A stretch of DNA of 64,000 bases. Origin: CAZYFH01 sp965249175. GTDB taxonomy: Bacteria > Acidobacteriota > Vicinamibacteria > Vicinamibacterales > UBA8438. A program made the translations under genes and the position numbers. The stretch is taken from assembly GCA_965249175.1 (NCBI GenBank), contig OZ252227.1, forward strand, positions 5,642,001 through 5,706,000, given 5' to 3'. This document shows, one piece after another, positions 42,132-50,632 of the stretch; the first letter of the stretch is position 1; each line of letters starts with the position of its first letter. Under the pieces are notes generated by a model. The model was not told the DNA's origin. It saw only the letters and a list, made by a program, of their open reading frames with translations, and made no database searches.

Positions 42132-45100
42132 ATGAATCAAGATCTCCCGATCGATCTCGGCACCTTCAACTCGGTTCCCGCCGATTCGAGCGACACGCTG
42201 GCGGCCGGCGAGCTGCTCGCGGAACTCCGGACCAGCGCGATCATGCCCGCCGGGCAGCGGGGGGAGGGTGGGGAGCAGGCGGCGACCCTGAGCGTCCGGC
42301 GCATCGTCCCGTGTGTCCGGCGCCTCCTCCGCTCGCACGCGGGGGCACGCCGGTTCGAAGTAGTGGCAACGGCGATCCTCGACCATCTGATTCAACCCAG
42401 CTTGGCCCGCTGGCGGCCCTGGCTCGCCGGCGCTGCGCAGTGGGACGAGGACCGTCAGCGACAGCTCCGCCGCGAACTGGCCGCGCTCCAACCCGCACTG
42501 CGCCGGGTCGTGTCGCTTCTCGAGGCGGTGCGCGCCAGGCGGGACCTCGTTGCCGACGACCTCTTCATGGGCACACGGATGAAGGTCGGCGGTCCGCCGA
42601 AGATCCGCGCGCGCCGGGCGCTCCAGCGGATCCGGGCCGGCATTCGCGATGACGAGGACGGCGCGCTCTTCGGCCCGGAGAAAGCGGCGATCCTCGACCG
42701 ACGACGAGCCGATCCGTCGAGTGAGCCCACGAACGTCGCGGGTCTGGCCCTCTCGGGGGGCGGCATCCGGTCCGCGACGTTTTCGCTGGGGATCGCGCAA
42801 GTAATCGCACGGAGGGGCCTGTTCGAGCAGGTCGACTACCTGTCGACGGTTTCGGGCGGTGGCTACCTCGGCACGTTTCTCAGCAGCTATCTGGCCACGG
42901 CCGGACCGGCCCAACGTCGTTCGGCGCAGCCCACGTTGCATCGCACGGTGTTCGAACGGATCTTCGGGCGAATCGGTGAGGGCACCGACACGCCCGCAGT
43001 CCGTCACCTCCGGAACAACAGCAAGTATCTCCTCGCCGGTGGCTGGGCGGGGCGATCCGATCCTCTTGTGAGCCTGGTCATCGGCGTTGCCACGAATCTC
43101 CTCGCGCTCGTGCCGTTCGTCGTGCTCTTTGTGCTGGCGACGTGGCTGTTGCGCGAGGTGACGCTGGTGTGGGGCCCGTCGGCCGCATGGGTGGACACGC
43201 TCGCCGGGATGGTGGCCGGCGGCTCTCCGGCGGCCATCGTTGGCGCCGGGGTGGTTGTTGCCGCCATCGGCGTGCAGCTCCTCGTGCGTCCCGTGATCTC
43301 GTTCTTCACGCGCGGAGGCGAGCCGGGTAGTCGCGCGAGCCGGTTCCGTTCGTGGTTCGAGTCGGGTGCGAAGCGCCTCACCATCGTCGCCGCGGCCGCC
43401 GTTGTCTTCGCCGCCATCCCGCTTCTCTTCCGGGCGTTCGAGCAAGCGTCGGCTCTGCGGATCTCCGTGCGCGGCCGAGGTATCGGGGCCGGGCAGTGGG
43501 TGCCGCTGTTGATTGCGGTCCTTCCCATCCTCTCCGGACCCTTGGCCAATCGCTTTCGTGACACGAAGCTCCTCGGCGCGGTGGTCCGAGGCGTCTTCCT
43601 GGTCAGCGGCCCGCTATTGCTGCTCTATTTGTATCTGGTGCTCGGCGGATACGTCTTCGCGTTCGAGGGTTCGCGGTGGTGGATTCTCGGCATCCTGTTC
43701 GTCGCGCTCGGCTTCCTGTGGCTGTTCATGGACTTGAACGCGCTGTCGCCTCATCGGTACTACCGCGACCGGCTCGCAGCGTGCGACCTGGTTCGGCAGC
43801 ACGGCGACGGGGTCGAGCCCGTCGAGGCGCTCAAGCTGTCCCAGCTCGGCCAAGGCGCCGCCGCGCCGTATCACCTCATAAATGCCTGTGTGAACCTGCC
43901 AGCAAGCAAGGACAAGGATCTGCGTGGCCGCAAAGGGGACTTCTTCCTCCTCAGCAAAGGCTCGTGCGGTAGTCGCATAACCGGGTACCGGCGAACCAGC
44001 GACTTCGAGAACTGGGATCCCGGCTTCGATGTCGGCACCGCGATGGCCGTGTCAGGTGCGGCCCTGTCGTCCAACATGGCGACGCTCCAGCTCGATCACC
44101 TGCGGTTCTTTTTGACGCTCTTGAACGTCAAGCTCGGGTACTGGGCCCCGAACGTCCCTCACCTCGGTCCGATCATGAAAGCGGCGGCGCGCGTCCGACA
44201 CAAATGTACGCCCGGTCCGGACGTCCTGCTCCGCGAAATGTTCGGCAAGATGAAGGAACACGATACGTTCGTCAATCTCTCCGATGGCGGCCACATCGAG
44301 AACCTGGGTGTCTACGAGCTGCTTCGGCGGCGCGCGAAACACGTCATCTCGGTCGACGGAGAGTGCGATCCGGATTTCGTCTTCGACGGCCTCGTCAAGC
44401 TCGTCCGCTACGCGCGTATCGATCTCGGCGCGACGATCGACATCGATCTCACCGACCTGGCGGCGGACGAGCAGGGCTACAGCCGCGCGCATTCGGCGCT
44501 CGGCAAGATCACCTACGACGACGGCTCCATTGGCTGGCTGCTCTACGTCAAGCTATCGCTCTCTGGCAACGAGGCGCTCGATGTCCTGGACTACCGACGT
44601 GAGGTCCCCCGGTTTCCCCACGAGAGCACGCTCGACCAGGTGTACGACGAAAAGCAGTTCGAGGCCTACCGGGCTCTGGGGCAGCATGTCGCGGAAGAGC
44701 TGTTTCGAGAGGAGATCCTCGCAGTCGAGGGCTCAGCCTTTCATGCGATCTCGCAGAGCGGCACCACCGACCTCGGCAAGTGGTTCAAGGCGCTGGTGAG
44801 GAGCTTTCGTCCAACCGGCGACGCGGTGTTCCGCTCCGACCCGACCAACTTGGAGGGCTTGAGCGTCGGCATCTCGATCGGCGCAAGCCCCGATTTCGAG
44901 GACGCACGCATCAACGCGGCGGCCGTCTCTATTTGCGAAGCGCTGATCTCGACGGGCGCCACGGTCGTGCTCGGTCACCACTGGGCACCCGGCGGTGTCA
45001 TGTCCCGGGTCGCGGAGTTTGCGGCCAACGATCGGTCTCTCAATGCCCGCGCTCGTGACCGACCGGTCATTCGCCATCGAGTGGAGAAAGGGCGCGCCGG

Positions 45101-45569
45101 CCAGCCCCCGCCATCGATGCCGAGCAACCTTATCGAGAGTGCGGCGGTCGCTGGCGGACTGATGAAGCTGCGCGAGCAGATCACCGAGCTCTGCAGCGCC
45201 CGGGTGTGTCTCGGCGGCAAGCTCGAACGGCAGTCCGGCCCGATTCCCGGCATCCTGGATGAGGCGTGGCGGGCCGCTCGGGCGGGTCAGACCGTGTTGA
45301 TCAGCGGGGCGCTGGGCGGCGCCGCCGGATGGCTTGCACAGCGGCTGCAAGGTCACGATCCGCCGACCGCGCTCAACTACGACGGCGACGAGGCTATGCG
45401 GCAGGGTCTGCCCGCCAGCGCCGAGGCGCTGGTCGCGGCTCTCGAGGATCGCTTCGCGCAGTGTCCCCCAGACGAGCGCGCGCTTCATGAACGACTCTGG
45501 CAGACCACGACGCTCGACGCCGCTCGCGCGCTGATCACAGAGCTACTCGACCTCTCGAACAATCCGTAG
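42132..45569 (+). CDS. Patatin phospholipase + six TM segments + C-terminal SLOG domain (candidate membrane effector)
   Basis: The 1145-residue protein (from ATG 42132) has the patatin oxyanion loop in GLALSGGGIRSATFSLG (about 203-219), the Ser nucleophile in STVSGGGYLG (about 240) and the catalytic Asp in LSDGGHIENLG (about 716). Between them, about residues 313-536 hold six hydrophobic spans, inserted in the patatin domain. Residues about 905-1120 match a SLOG fold: LSVGISIGASPDF, TVVLGHHWAPGGVMS, VCLGGKLERQSGPIPG and LISGALGGAAGWLA. SLOG domains sense NAD-derived nucleotides in Thoeris ThsA; patatins are CBASS effectors that degrade membrane lipids. The start is uncertain: an in-frame ATG at 41976 would overlap the TIR-SIR2 gene by 62 nt, and neither has a clear SD. 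Confidence 0.82.
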   Translation: MNQDLPIDLGTFNSVPADSSDTLAAGELLAELRTSAIMPAGQRGEGGEQAATLSVRRIVPCVRRLLRSHAGARRFEVVATAILDHLIQPSLARWRPWLAGAAQWDEDRQRQLRRELAALQPALRRVVSLLEAVRARRDLVADDLFMGTRMKVGGPPKIRARRALQRIRAGIRDDEDGALFGPEKAAILDRRRADPSSEPTNVAGLALSGGGIRSATFSLGIAQVIARRGLFEQVDYLSTVSGGGYLGTFLSSYLATAGPAQRRSAQPTLHRTVFERIFGRIGEGTDTPAVRHLRNNSKYLLAGGWAGRSDPLVSLVIGVATNLLALVPFVVLFVLATWLLREVTLVWGPSAAWVDTLAGMVAGGSPAAIVGAGVVVAAIGVQLLVRPVISFFTRGGEPGSRASRFRSWFESGAKRLTIVAAAAVVFAAIPLLFRAFEQASALRISVRGRGIGAGQWVPLLIAVLPILSGPLANRFRDTKLLGAVVRGVFLVSGPLLLLYLYLVLGGYVFAFEGSRWWILGILFVALGFLWLFMDLNALSPHRYYRDRLAACDLVRQHGDGVEPVEALKLSQLGQGAAAPYHLINACVNLPASKDKDLRGRKGDFFLLSKGSCGSRITGYRRTSDFENWDPGFDVGTAMAVSGAALSSNMATLQLDHLRFFLTLLNVKLGYWAPNVPHLGPIMKAAARVRHKCTPGPDVLLREMFGKMKEHDTFVNLSDGGHIENLGVYELLRRRAKHVISVDGECDPDFVFDGLVKLVRYARIDLGATIDIDLTDLAADEQGYSRAHSALGKITYDDGSIGWLLYVKLSLSGNEALDVLDYRREVPRFPHESTLDQVYDEKQFEAYRALGQHVAEELFREEILAVEGSAFHAISQSGTTDLGKWFKALVRSFRPTGDAVFRSDPTNLEGLSVGISIGASPDFEDARINAAAVSICEALISTGATVVLGHHWAPGGVMSRVAEFAANDRSLNARARDRPVIRHRVEKGRAGQPPPSMPSNLIESAAVAGGLMKLREQITELCSARVCLGGKLERQSGPIPGILDEAWRAARAGQTVLISGALGGAAGWLAQRLQGHDPPTALNYDGDEAMRQGLPASAEALVAALEDRFAQCPPDERALHERLWQTTTLDAARALITELLDLSNNP

Positions 45570-45602
45570 GCCGTGCGCCGCCTGCAAGGCGCGCGTGACA
45601 CA

Positions 45603-45647
45603 CTATATATTTACTTATATAGTAGCTATATCGTCATTGATATAGCT
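45603..45647. promoter_or_regulatory. Two perfect inverted-repeat operators upstream of padR
   Basis: Site 1 is ctatata-tttact-tatatag (45603-45622). Site 2 is agctatatc-gtcatt-gatatagct (45624-45647). Both have 6-nt spacers, in an AT-rich island of this GC-rich DNA. Site 2 ends 1 nt before the padR start codon, so binding would block transcription or initiation; autoregulation by the encoded PadR dimer is the simplest reading. No SD is visible, so the transcript may be leaderless. Confidence 0.8.
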
Positions 45648-45648
45648 G

Positions 45649-46245
45649 ATGAGCCTCGACCACATCCTGCTTGGCCTCCTCCAGAACCCGGCGACCGGGT
45701 ACGAGCTGAAAGACGATTTCGCCGAGAGCATCCGGCACTTCTGGTCGGCCGAGCTGAGCCAGATCTATCCGACGCTCAAGCGCTTGGAATCGCGGGGCTT
45801 CCTGAACAGCCGCGTCGAGCCGTCGCCAAAGGGACCTGACCGGCGGGTCTACACCCGCACGCCGGCCGGCCGCGACGCGCTGCGCGAATGGCTCCGGGGC
45901 GGACCCGCCGTCGGCACCGAGCGCTTTGCCTATCTGGCGCAGCTCTTCTTCATGGATGCGCTCGGCAATGACGTCGAGGTCCGAGCATTTCTCGAGGATC
46001 TACGCGCGCACTTCGTTCGCTGGCTGTCACAGTTGACCGCCATCGAGCGCGACGTGCGCGCGGAGCACGGGCCGGCGCCCGAGCGCTACCCAGGGCCCGA
46101 GTTCCATCACTTCGCATCGTTGCGGATGGGTATTCACTCGATTGGCGCCAAGGTGGCCTGGTGTGATGAAACGCTGGCCGCACTCGACGCGCGCCCCGCG
46201 ACGGCGGCCGGAAACGCACGGATCCCGCAGGAGGTAGAGCCATGA
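45649..46245 (+). CDS. PadR-family transcriptional regulator
   Basis: The 198-residue protein has an N-terminal winged helix (LDHILLGLLQNPATGYELK, then SQIYPTLKRLESRGFL and VYTRTPAGRDALREWL) and a C-terminal helical dimerisation domain (Vir_act_alpha_C type, about 90-180). PadR proteins repress nearby genes until they bind a phenolic, drug-like or other ligand. Two perfect inverted repeats lie immediately upstream, and a membrane-protein gene overlaps its stop by 4 nt (ATGA). That gene is therefore the likely target and partner. Confidence 0.92.
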   Translation: MSLDHILLGLLQNPATGYELKDDFAESIRHFWSAELSQIYPTLKRLESRGFLNSRVEPSPKGPDRRVYTRTPAGRDALREWLRGGPAVGTERFAYLAQLFFMDALGNDVEVRAFLEDLRAHFVRWLSQLTAIERDVRAEHGPAPERYPGPEFHHFASLRMGIHSIGAKVAWCDETLAALDARPATAAGNARIPQEVEP

Positions 46246-46979
46246 ACGTATTGCTCGACACGCTGATCGTGGTCCACGCGGCGATCGGCTTCGTCGGTCT
46301 CGCCGCGTTCTGGATCCCGATCTTCGCGCGTAAGGGCGGCGGCTCGCACATCCGGTTCGGCAGGGTGTACGCATGGAGCGCCTACGTCGTCACACTGTCC
46401 GCTGTCGCGGCGTCCGTGGGACGCGTCGTCAGCTATCAGGCCGCCGGCCTCACGATGAGCGAGCGGCCCGACCTCTACGGGTTCGCGTTCTTTCTCGGCT
46501 ACCTCGGCATCGCCACGTTTGCGTCCGTGAGACATGGCGTCCGGGTCATTCAGACGCGCCGGCAGCCGGAACAGATCAGGACGCCGCTTCACCAGGCGTT
46601 GGGGTGGGCGTCAATGGCCGGGAGCGTCGGCGTCGTGGCGTTCGCGCTCGCTGCCTGGTCCGGTGTGTCGCCGATCCTGCTGGCCTTGAGCCCCGTCGGC
46701 ATCGCAGTCGGGGCGGACATCCGGAGCTTTACCACGCGGCCGGCCCGGGAACACATGGGCTGGTGGTACGGCCACATGGGTGCGATGATCGGGGGCGGCG
46801 TGGCGTTCCACACGGCATTCGCGGTCTTCGGCGCGCAACGGCTGTGGGACTACGAATTGGCCGGCGCGCTCGCCGTGCTCCCGTGGATTCTACCCGCGCT
46901 CATCGGCATCCCCGGCAGCGTCATCTGGACCGCCTACTACCGGCGCAAGTTCACGCGCACGGCGCACGCGGCCGCGTGA
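46242..46979 (+). CDS. Multi-pass membrane protein co-transcribed with padR
   Basis: The 245-residue integral membrane protein has about seven hydrophobic spans, starting LLDTLIVVHAAIGFVGLAAFWIP and ending with ALAVLPWILPALIGIPGSVIWTAYY. Histidines near membrane faces (VVHAAIG, HIRFGRVYAWS, WWYGHMGAMIGGG) resemble DUF2306-type haem- or quinone-linked proteins. The function is not established. Its ATG overlaps the padR stop, so it should be controlled by PadR. Confidence 0.8.
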   Translation: MNVLLDTLIVVHAAIGFVGLAAFWIPIFARKGGGSHIRFGRVYAWSAYVVTLSAVAASVGRVVSYQAAGLTMSERPDLYGFAFFLGYLGIATFASVRHGVRVIQTRRQPEQIRTPLHQALGWASMAGSVGVVAFALAAWSGVSPILLALSPVGIAVGADIRSFTTRPAREHMGWWYGHMGAMIGGGVAFHTAFAVFGAQRLWDYELAGALAVLPWILPALIGIPGSVIWTAYYRRKFTRTAHAAA

Positions 46980-47003
46980 CGGCCTCGTGCCTTGCGACGT
47001 GCG

Positions 47004-48353
47004 TCACCGGGTGACGCGGCCGGCTGTCTTGATCTGATACCAGGTGCTCAAGCCCTGGTCTCGTAGGGCGCCGAAGACGTCTTCCCGATCGTCCCAGACC
47101 CGCAGACGGGTCACGTCGATGCCGGCCTCGTCACAGAACACCAGCGCGAACGCGACGGCGTAGGGCGCCGGCACCCGCGGACCGTCGACATCGGGTGCGA
47201 CTGTGGCGTAATCGGTCTCGCCGTCCGCTATCCAGACCGCGGCTTCTTCGACGACCTGCGTGCGCGGTGGATACAGCGTCGGCGAGTCGGCCACGGTGTA
47301 CGTGCCGACCTGAATCGCATACAGCAGCGCCTCCAGCTGCGGCACCGTGCTGGGCGGCCGAATCTCCAGGCGGGCGCCGTCCGACGGCCCGGGTTGGTCA
47401 CGGCGGCGCGCGAGCGCGCGCAACGGCCAGTCGTGCCAACCGCCGTCGCCCAACACGACCCATCCATCGCGGCGCGCGACCATGTCGCCCGCCCGCCCGG
47501 CCGCCGCAAAGTAGGTCGCCACCGGCGACGTCACGACCAGTGGGTCGTCACCCGTGCGCCGGATGCGCACGGTGACGCGTTCGGCACCCGCAGCGGTGGC
47601 CTCGGCTTCTACCAAGCCGCCATCGATCGCATCAAACAGATCGTGGACCGCCAGCGCGCCCGGGTCGCCGCGCGCTGCGCGGAAGAAGAACAGGTGCTGA
47701 CCCGGGAGGAAGTCGTGAAGGGCTTCCAGCTCGAAGCCGGCCGCCCGCCACTCGGCGACCACCTGGCGGACCGACATCGTGTGATCGGCCTTGATCTGAT
47801 CGCCGGTGCCGTCTTCGACGCGGTACTCGAGCAGCGCGACCCGGCCAGTCGATGAGAGCGCCCGCCGGAGGCCGGCGAGCATCGGGACCGGGTCTGACAT
47901 CTCGTGGTAGACGTCGGCGATGATGATCCAGTCGAGCGCGCCCGCGGGGAGCTTTGGATCGGTTGCGGTGCCGAGCAACGGGCTGATCCCGGTCGTGCCG
48001 TCCTCAGCCGCGAGCTGCCGCATGATGTCGAGCATCTCCGGCTGGATGTCCTCGCAGTAGACGGTGCCACCGGGCATCACCCGCCGTGCCATACGACGCG
48101 CGTAGTAGCCGGAGCCGCACCCGACGTCGGCCACGACGTCGCCCGCCTCGAGGCCCATGGCGTCGAGCACACGCTCGGGCTGCTCTTCCGTGACGCGCTC
48201 GTCCCGCTCGAGCCACTGCGCGCCTTGGAAGCTCATGAAGTCGGCGGGTACCCGGTGCCGGTCCTGGCGTTCGCTCTGGCCCGCGGCGATGGCAGGGACG
48301 AGCGCGAGCGCGCAGGCGCTGACCGTGACGAACGGGGACCATCTGCAGGTCAT
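47004..48353 (-). CDS. Exported SAM-dependent methyltransferase-domain protein
   Basis: The 449-residue protein has a signal peptide (to about residue 25, AIAAGQ). Residues about 45-210 form a class I methyltransferase domain with motif I VADVGCGSGYY (74-84), IIIADVYHEM and ALLEYRVEDG. Residues about 230-449 are an unassigned domain (PLRALARRRDQPGP, LEALLYAIQVGTYTVADS). A SAM-dependent enzyme with a signal peptide is odd because SAM is cytoplasmic, yet the pattern recurs in Acidobacteria. The start at 48353 has GGAG about 8 nt upstream. It is divergent from the PLP enzyme at 48526. Confidence 0.85.
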   Translation of the reverse strand: MTCRWSPFVTVSACALALVPAIAAGQSERQDRHRVPADFMSFQGAQWLERDERVTEEQPERVLDAMGLEAGDVVADVGCGSGYYARRMARRVMPGGTVYCEDIQPEMLDIMRQLAAEDGTTGISPLLGTATDPKLPAGALDWIIIADVYHEMSDPVPMLAGLRRALSSTGRVALLEYRVEDGTGDQIKADHTMSVRQVVAEWRAAGFELEALHDFLPGQHLFFFRAARGDPGALAVHDLFDAIDGGLVEAEATAAGAERVTVRIRRTGDDPLVVTSPVATYFAAAGRAGDMVARRDGWVVLGDGGWHDWPLRALARRRDQPGPSDGARLEIRPPSTVPQLEALLYAIQVGTYTVADSPTLYPPRTQVVEEAAVWIADGETDYATVAPDVDGPRVPAPYAVAFALVFCDEAGIDVTRLRVWDDREDVFGALRDQGLSTWYQIKTAGRVTR

Positions 48354-48525
48354 GGGGGAATCTCCAGCCAGAGCATACACGCGATCCACCGCCGACCAAT
48401 CGGCGTTCGGAGGGCGATCGCGAGCGCGTAGGGCCGGTCTACGTGCCATTCACGCCAGTGCTATTCTCGGGCGAACCGGGCCGCCGCGGCATCTGGTATC
48501 CGGACATCCAGAGGTGCGTTCGACA

Positions 48526-49929
48526 GTGTCAGTTGATAGAGGCTTCGACGCGTTCGTCGACGCCTATCCGAGCTACCGCGACACCGACTCGCTCGACGCC
48601 CTGCGCGCGCGTGAGTTCGCGCGGCTCGACGCCCCGGACCACCCGCACGTCTACCTCGATTACACCGGCGGGAGCCTCTACGCGGCCTCACACATCCAGC
48701 AGCATGCCGAACAGCTCGCCACCAGCGTGCTCGGCAACCCGCATTCCCAGAACCCTGCCTCGGTCCGGTCGAGCGACCTGATCGAGTCGTGCCGCCGACG
48801 GGTGCTTCGCTTCTTCAACGCGTCGCCCAACGAGTATTGCGTCGTGTTCACCGCCAACGCGAGTCACGCCCTCAAACTCGTCGGCGAGGCCTACCCGTTC
48901 GAGACGGACGACGTGTTCCTGCTCACGTTCGACAACCACAATTCGGTCAACGGCATCCGTGAATTTGACCGGGCGCACGGCGCCCGAACCCGCTACGTCC
49001 CGGTCCTACCGCCCGATCTCCGCGCCGACGACGCCGCCGTCGACCGGTTCCTCGACGAGCGGAATCCGGCCGGCCACAACCTCTTTGCCTATCCGGCCCA
49101 GTCGAACTTCTCCGGTGTGCAACATCCGCTCGGTTGGATCGAGCGCGCGCGCGCCCGTGGGTGGGACGTGCTGCTCGACGCCGCCGCGTTCGTCCCGACG
49201 AACCGCCTTGACCTCGCCGTCTGGGCGCCCGACTACGTCGCGCTCTCCTTCTACAAGATGTTCGGCTACCCGACCGGTGTCGGTGCGTTGCTGGTTCGAT
49301 GGGGCGCGCTCGAGAAGCTGCACCGGCCGTGGTTCTCAGGGGGCACCATCACCCTGGCGTCGGTGCGGGGCGACCGGCATTTCCCGGCAGTCGGCGCCGC
49401 CCGATTCGAAGACGGCACACTCGACTACACCAGCATTCCGGCGGTGGAGCTCGGCCTCGAGCTGCTGGAATCGATCGGGCTGTCGGTGATCCACGAGCGG
49501 GTCCACTGTCTCACCGACTGGATGCTCAGTCAGCTCCTCACGCTTCGACACGCGAACGGTCGCCTGCTCGTCCGCATCTACGGACCGACGTCGGCCACGT
49601 CACGCGGGGGCACGATCGCGTTCAACTTCGCCGGCGCGGACGGTCGAATCATCGAGCACGGTACGGTCGAGGAACGCGCCGCGAGACGGGGCATCTCCTT
49701 GCGCACCGGGTGCTTCTGCAATCCCGGAGCGGGCGAGGTGGCCTTCGGGCTCTCCGAGGCCGAGTTGAGCCGCTGCTTCCGTGGCTCGGGAGAGCGGATG
49801 ACCCGCGACGATCTGTTCCGCTGCATTGATGCGGAGAGCGGGGGTGCGGTTCGCGTGTCGGTGGGACTTGCCTCGAATTTCGCTGACTGCCATGCGTTCG
49901 TCGGCTTTGCTCGCGAGTTCCTCGGCTAA
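48526..49929 (+). CDS. Class V PLP enzyme, cysteine desulfurase/MoCo-sulfurase-like
   Basis: The 467-residue fold-type I enzyme starts VYLDYTGGSLYA and has NPHSQNPASV, VVFTANASHALKLV, FDNHNSVNG, a PLP-lysine in LSFYKMFGYPTGVGAL (Lys244) and RTGCFCNPGAGE with cysteines near 396-398. The ensemble matches the N-terminal half of molybdenum-cofactor sulfurase better than IscS. MoCo sulfurases make the cofactor sulfido form needed by xanthine-dehydrogenase-family enzymes, which fits the hydroxylase at 10281-13945 (inference; not adjacent). No ATG is available near the domain start; GTG 48526, preceded by gagg about 12 nt upstream, is chosen, and GTG 48514 is possible. Confidence 0.85.
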   Translation: MSVDRGFDAFVDAYPSYRDTDSLDALRAREFARLDAPDHPHVYLDYTGGSLYAASHIQQHAEQLATSVLGNPHSQNPASVRSSDLIESCRRRVLRFFNASPNEYCVVFTANASHALKLVGEAYPFETDDVFLLTFDNHNSVNGIREFDRAHGARTRYVPVLPPDLRADDAAVDRFLDERNPAGHNLFAYPAQSNFSGVQHPLGWIERARARGWDVLLDAAAFVPTNRLDLAVWAPDYVALSFYKMFGYPTGVGALLVRWGALEKLHRPWFSGGTITLASVRGDRHFPAVGAARFEDGTLDYTSIPAVELGLELLESIGLSVIHERVHCLTDWMLSQLLTLRHANGRLLVRIYGPTSATSRGGTIAFNFAGADGRIIEHGTVEERAARRGISLRTGCFCNPGAGEVAFGLSEAELSRCFRGSGERMTRDDLFRCIDAESGGAVRVSVGLASNFADCHAFVGFAREFLG

Positions 49930-49937
49930 CCCGGCCG

Positions 49938-50609
49938 TCACGTAAGGAACGCCCGGCCGAGCAGTGGGACAGCGACGAAGATCGCGAGTAGCACGGCGCC
50001 GGCGTAGTAGGTGGCACGGGGTGAGAACCCACTGACCACCTTCAGGCAGATGCTCAGGAGTACGACGAGCCACATCGTCGAGTAGTACGAGAGTATCCGC
50101 TTCGTCGAGATCAACGGCGTCGCATCCGCGGCCGCCCGGTGCAACTCGAGCGCGGCTGGGACGTCGGACGCCGACGCCTGTGGCGGCAGGCGGATCGCCT
50201 CTGGTTCCCAGACCACGGCGACCGCGAGGGTCACGCCAGCGATCAGTACCTGGGAGAAAAAACACAGGCCGGCAAACTCAGCGAGCCGAGGGGCGTGTCC
50301 CGACCGTCCCGCCAACACATCGATGCAGATGACCGAGATGGCCACCATCACGTAATAGAGGGGGTAGGTCGTCGCACTGGCCAGTGCACCGATCACAGCG
50401 ACCGCGTCGAGTGGCGCACCGTGTGTTGGCAGGTCGAGCTCGACGAACACCGCATCGAGGAGCGTTTGCGTCTTGCCCACCAGGAGCAGCGCCGAGACAA
50501 GCTGCAGACCCGCGCACAGCGCTGGCGCGGCCAGTGCGAGCCGCCAGTCTGGCGGTCGGGAGCGCCGGTCTTCGAAGAAACGAATCGGGCTCCAGACGAG
50601 TCGCCACAT
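49938..50609 (-). CDS. Yip1-like integral membrane protein
   Basis: The 223-residue protein starts MWRLVWSPIRFFEDRRSRPPDW, a typical bacterial Yip1-domain beginning, and has about five hydrophobic spans (LALAAPALCAGLQLVSALLL, VAVIGALASATTYPLYYVMV, the remainder to the C-terminus). The start at 50609 follows the ABC-2 permease stop by 23 nt, so it is the last gene of the export-like cluster. Possible immunity or accessory role (inference). Confidence 0.75.
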   Translation of the reverse strand: MWRLVWSPIRFFEDRRSRPPDWRLALAAPALCAGLQLVSALLLVGKTQTLLDAVFVELDLPTHGAPLDAVAVIGALASATTYPLYYVMVAISVICIDVLAGRSGHAPRLAEFAGLCFFSQVLIAGVTLAVAVVWEPEAIRLPPQASASDVPAALELHRAAADATPLISTKRILSYYSTMWLVVLLSICLKVVSGFSPRATYYAGAVLLAIFVAVPLLGRAFLT

Positions 50610-50632
50610 CGCGCGTACCTCATCCGCCGCGG

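Noticed and set aside
42120..43445. 441-codon minus-strand frame opposite the patatin gene
   Set aside because: Charged low-complexity translation, no motif, antisense to the patatin Ser motif region.
39398..45569. Classical Thoeris or CBASS operon
   Set aside because: No separate ThsA/ThsB pair and no CD-NTase cyclase gene in the window; the domain order differs, so it is reported as a separate candidate.
45649..46979. PadR and membrane protein as part of the defence operon
   Set aside because: They have their own operators immediately upstream and a 4-nt overlap with each other, so they form an independent unit.
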